A stretch of DNA of 8,378 nt. It comes from Atopostipes sp043425375 (GTDB lineage: Bacteria > Bacillota > Bacilli > Lactobacillales > Carnobacteriaceae_A). A program made the position numbers and the translations under genes. Within the stretch, counting starts at the first letter, position 1, and the number at the start of each line of letters is the position of its first letter. The notes under the pieces were generated by a model. The model was not told the DNA's origin. It searched no databases and worked only from the letters and a program-made list of their open reading frames with translations. The stretch is taken from positions 1 to 8,378 of the forward strand of contig JBHWQC010000120.1 in the NCBI GenBank assembly GCA_043425375.1. Reading direction: 5' to 3'. Of the stretch, positions 6,801 through 8,378 are shown in pieces.

Positions 6801-7471
6801 TCTAATTCGTTTCCAGAACCAATAAATGAATCCATGATGTCTAAACGACGGATGGCACGTGTACGTTTTTGACCGGTCGCTGTGTGTAAGAAATCTTTTA
6901 GTTCGGCAACTTCGCCTTCTAAATCGACATCGTTTAAGAGTAATTTAATGGCTTCGGCACCAATCTCTGCGCGGAAGGCATTTCCGTACTCCAAACGGTA
7001 GTCGCGGTATTCGAATTCATTTAATAGTTGTTTCTTCTCAAGCGGTGTATCACCTGGTTCTATGACGACATATGACGCGTAGTAAATAATCTCTTCAAGT
7101 GATCGCGGGCTCATATCTAAAATGAGTCCTAAACGGCTCGGTATGCCTTTAAAGTACCAAATGTGTGTCACGGATGTGGCTAATTCGATGTGACCCATAC
7201 GTTCACGACGCACTTTAGAGTTTGTGACTTCAACCCCACAACGGTCACAGACAATGCCTTTATAGTGAATACGGCGATATTTTCCACATGAACATTCGTA
7301 GTCTTTGGAAGGACCAAAAATTCGTTCACAGAAGAGACCGTCTTTTTCTGGTTTAAGTGTGCGGTAATTAATTGTTTCTGGTTTTTTAACTTCCCCAAAA
7401 GACCACTCACGGATCTTTTCTGGTGAAGCAATCGAAATTTGAACATGATTAAATCTATTTACGTCAATCAA
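3851..7471 (-). CDS. rpoC: DNA-directed RNA polymerase subunit beta'
   Basis: RpoC forms one half of the RNA polymerase cleft and supplies the catalytic metal site. It is complete at 1206 residues, matching the Firmicutes form (about 1200) without the large insertion of E. coli. Visible elements in order: N-terminal zinc site (C60, C62, C75, C78); rudder/lid region near GRRGRPVTGPGNRPLKSLS (299-317); active-site NADFDGDQ with D449, D451 and D453; bridge-helix region around 770-804; second zinc site (C818, C892, C899, C902); trigger-loop segment near QSIGEPGTQLTMRTFHTGG (925-943); conserved C-terminus RPVLLGITKAALET. The start is TTG, chosen for the conserved IDVNRF-like beginning and an AAGGGAGG site 9 nt upstream. 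It follows rpoB by 112 nt and ends at an intrinsic terminator. Codon use is AT-rich throughout, like fusA and the end of rpoB. Confidence 0.98.
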   Translation of the reverse strand: MIDVNRFNHVQISIASPEKIREWSFGEVKKPETINYRTLKPEKDGLFCERIFGPSKDYECSCGKYRRIHYKGIVCDRCGVEVTNSKVRRERMGHIELATSVTHIWYFKGIPSRLGLILDMSPRSLEEIIYYASYVVIEPGDTPLEKKQLLNEFEYRDYRLEYGNAFRAEIGAEAIKLLLNDVDLEGEVAELKDFLHTATGQKRTRAIRRLDIMDSFIGSGNELDWMVMDVLPVIPPELRPMVQLDGGRFATSDLNDLYRRVINRNNRLKSLLELNAPHIIVQNEKRMLQEAVDALIDNGRRGRPVTGPGNRPLKSLSHMLKGKQGRFRQNLLGKRVDYSGRSVIVVGPELKMYECGLPKQMAVELFKPYVMRELVQRQLATNVKNAKRKVEQLDDDIWEVLEDVIQEHPVLLNRAPTLHRLGIQAFQPVLIDGKAIRLHPLVCEAYNADFDGDQMAVHVPLSEEAKAEARILMLGAQNILNPKDGKPVVTPSQDMVLGNYYLTLEKPGAVGEGMTFSTADEVFQAYKTGYVHLHSRIALQTVDLPLKTFTEDQKDKFLITTVGKIIFNRIMPHEFPYLNEPSISNLEDKTPDQYFVPYGTDIKEHIANQEPVSPFKKKDLGNIIAEVFKRFHVAETSRMLDEMKDLGYHYSTISGISVGISDIPVLEVKEEIIEESSAKVDRINATHRRGLISEDERYQNVIDIWTQARDDIQDHLETDVDHENNIFMMSDSGARGSISNFTQLAGIRGLIAGPNGQIMELPITSNFREGLSVLEMFISTHGARKGMTDTALKTADSGYLTRRLVDVAQDVIVREDDCGTESGLIAHELKQGNEEIETLEERILGRYSHQTVVHPETGEILVAKNDMITEDIARRITQAGIEEVSIRSVFNCNAEHGVCRKCYGRNLATGREVEVGEAVGIVAAQSIGEPGTQLTMRTFHTGGVAGDDITQGLPRVQEIFEARHPKGQATISEVTGEIVSIEEKPEESEKEVTVQGYTDTRTYKLPRNARMRVAVGDRIERGDAFNEGSIDPKELLAVSGITKLQEYILKEVQYAYRSQGVEIGDKHVEVIARQMLRKVRILDPGETEILPGELLDIHDFKEQISDTLKSGDQPATARPVLLGITKAALETNSFLSAASFQETTRVLTDAVIRGKEDHLIGLKENVIIGKQLPAGTGMPVYSDLEPKAVGAEADEAYAIAEEEATE

Positions 7472-7480
7472 GGGGGCAAA

Positions 7481-7488
7481 CCTCCCTT
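7481..7488 (-). promoter_or_regulatory. Ribosome binding site deciding the rpoC TTG start
   Basis: AAGGGAGG on the minus strand lies 9 nt before the TTG at 7469-7471. The next in-frame ATG is far inside the conserved domain, so TTG is the start. Confidence 0.75.
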
Positions 7489-7518
7489 TATGATTTTTTG
7501 AACTGCCCTATGTTCAAT

Positions 7519-7576
7519 GGTATTTCGCCTAAACAAGGAGATAGTACAACCATCCCCTTGTTTTGCGATTCATACC
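7519..7576 (-). other. Long intercistronic hairpin between rpoB and rpoC
   Basis: The spacer transcript folds on itself in three nested parts. GGTAT pairs with ATACC (7572-7576 with 7519-7523), TCGC with GCGA (7565-7568 with 7525-7528), and AAACAAGGGGAT with ATCTCCTTGTTT (7552-7563 with 7531-7542, one G-U pair). That gives about 21 bp with two small internal loops and a 9-nt loop. It starts 7 nt after the rpoB stop. No U-run follows, so a standard terminator is unlikely. A processing, stability or translation-control element is more plausible. Confidence 0.65.
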
Positions 7577-7583
7577 TTTAAAA

Positions 7584-8378
7584 TTATTCTTTAAGTTCTG
7601 CTTCTTTCGCTTCTTTTTCAGCTGCAGTAGCACGTTTTGAGTCTTCTTGTTTTTTAATTTCTTCTAGTGAATCAATATTGCTAAATGCATCATCTTCATC
7701 GCCGGTTTCTAATTCCACTTCGTTGTTTTCGTGGTCCATGACTTTCATGTCTAAACCAAGCGCTTGTAATTCTTTTACAAGGACACGGAAGGATTCTGGA
7801 ACCCCTGGTTTTGGCAATGGTTGACCTTTAACAATCGCTTCGTACGTTTTCACACGTCCATCCACGTCATCTGACTTGTATGTCAGGATTTCTTGCAGGG
7901 TATAAGAAGCACCATACGCTTCCAGTGCCCAAACTTCCATCTCTCCAAAACGCTGGCCACCGTTCTGTGCCTTACCACCTAACGGCTGCTGCGTTACTAG
8001 TGAATATGGCCCTGTAGCACGGGCATGCAGCTTGTCGTCAACCATGTGTGCCAGCTTGATCATATACATGACACCGACACTGATTCGTTCATCAAATGGT
8101 TGACCAGTCTGTCCGTCGTACAATACCTGTTTACCATCGCTGGTCATCTGTGCTTCTTTCATGATGTCGGCCAATTCTTCATTGGATACACCATCGAATA
8201 CCGGTGTGGCAAATTTTACGCCTAATTTCTTAGCAGCATAACCCAGATGGATTTCCAGGATCTGTCCGATATTCATACGAGAAGGTACACCAAATGGGTT
8301 CAAGATGATATCAATTGGTGTTCCATCAGCCGTAAACGGCATATCCTCGATTGGAAGGATCTTGGAGATTACAACACC
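7584..8378 (-). CDS. rpoB: DNA-directed RNA polymerase subunit beta, C-terminal part
   Basis: RpoB forms the other half of the RNA polymerase cleft with RpoC. Only the last 264 residues are in the window; the frame is open to the right edge and begins at GVV, just after the conserved KxGNKG region. Visible blocks are GVPSRMNIGQ, VGVMYMIKLAHMVDDKLHAR, PYSLVTQQPLGGKAQ and QRFGEMEVWALEAYGA, which contact RpoC near the active centre. A charged acidic/lysine-rich tail follows. The rifampicin-resistance region lies outside. The first part (about 8378-7885) prefers CAG, CTG, AAG and ATC, while the last part (about 7840-7584) uses CAA, TTA/CTT, AAA and ATT like rpoC. The first part also has N where most bacteria have F in KAQFGGQRFGEMEVW. 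The gene therefore looks mosaic, by recombination or misassembly. Confidence 0.97.
   Translation of the reverse strand, partial: GVVISKILPIEDMPFTADGTPIDIILNPFGVPSRMNIGQILEIHLGYAAKKLGVKFATPVFDGVSNEELADIMKEAQMTSDGKQVLYDGQTGQPFDERISVGVMYMIKLAHMVDDKLHARATGPYSLVTQQPLGGKAQNGGQRFGEMEVWALEAYGASYTLQEILTYKSDDVDGRVKTYEAIVKGQPLPKPGVPESFRVLVKELQALGLDMKVMDHENNEVELETGDEDDAFSNIDSLEEIKKQEDSKRATAAEKEAKEAELKE

Noticed and set aside
1..8378. Search for tRNA genes, CRISPR repeats, insertion-sequence ends and riboswitches.
   Set aside because: The window is almost fully coding. The spacers are short and none holds a cloverleaf, spaced direct repeats or a transposase fragment.

Overview
The window carries the end of the RNA polymerase operon and most of the str (ribosomal protein/elongation factor) operon of a low-GC Gram-positive bacterium, all on the minus strand. 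Transcription order is rpoB (3' part) - rpoC - terminator - str promoter and structured leader - rpsL (S12) - rpsG (S7) - fusA (EF-G) - tuf promoter - tuf (5' part). The S12 type with the Firmicutes-specific insertion, AGGAGG-like Shine-Dalgarno sites, TTG start codons, low-GC codon use and the RpoC and EF-Tu sequences all fit Bacillota, most probably Lactobacillales (Enterococcus/Carnobacterium/Aerococcus-like). I cannot fix the family by eye.

Region by region (plus-strand coordinates): 1-308, a 5' piece of tuf whose last codons depart from every EF-Tu I know. 309-474, the fusA-tuf spacer with a TATAAT promoter and a long inverted repeat. 475-2571, complete fusA (TTG start). 2653-3123, complete rpsG. 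3170-3580, complete rpsL. 3581-3850, the boundary between the two operons: an intrinsic terminator for rpoBC, a near-consensus extended -10 sigma-A promoter, and a leader of about 150 nt with a 5' stem-loop, a 9-codon mini-ORF and a terminator-like hairpin before rpsL. 3851-7471, complete rpoC (TTG start). 7472-7583, a spacer almost filled by a 21-bp imperfect hairpin. 7584-8378, the 3' end of rpoB.

The genes work together in core gene expression: RpoB and RpoC form the catalytic core of RNA polymerase, S12 and S7 are 30S proteins at the decoding centre and head, and EF-G and EF-Tu drive translocation and aminoacyl-tRNA delivery. The gene content is ordinary. What deserves attention lies between and at the ends of the genes. 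(i) The rpoB piece changes codon preference sharply at about 7835-7885, as if two different sources were joined. (ii) The last 35 bases of tuf do not encode EF-Tu. (iii) The rpsL leader looks like a possible attenuator. (iv) Two long hairpins sit between rpoB/rpoC and fusA/tuf. Points (i) and (ii) lie at opposite ends of the window, so a chimeric metagenomic contig must be considered as well as real recombination. I found no convincing new biological system, tRNA, CRISPR array or mobile element.
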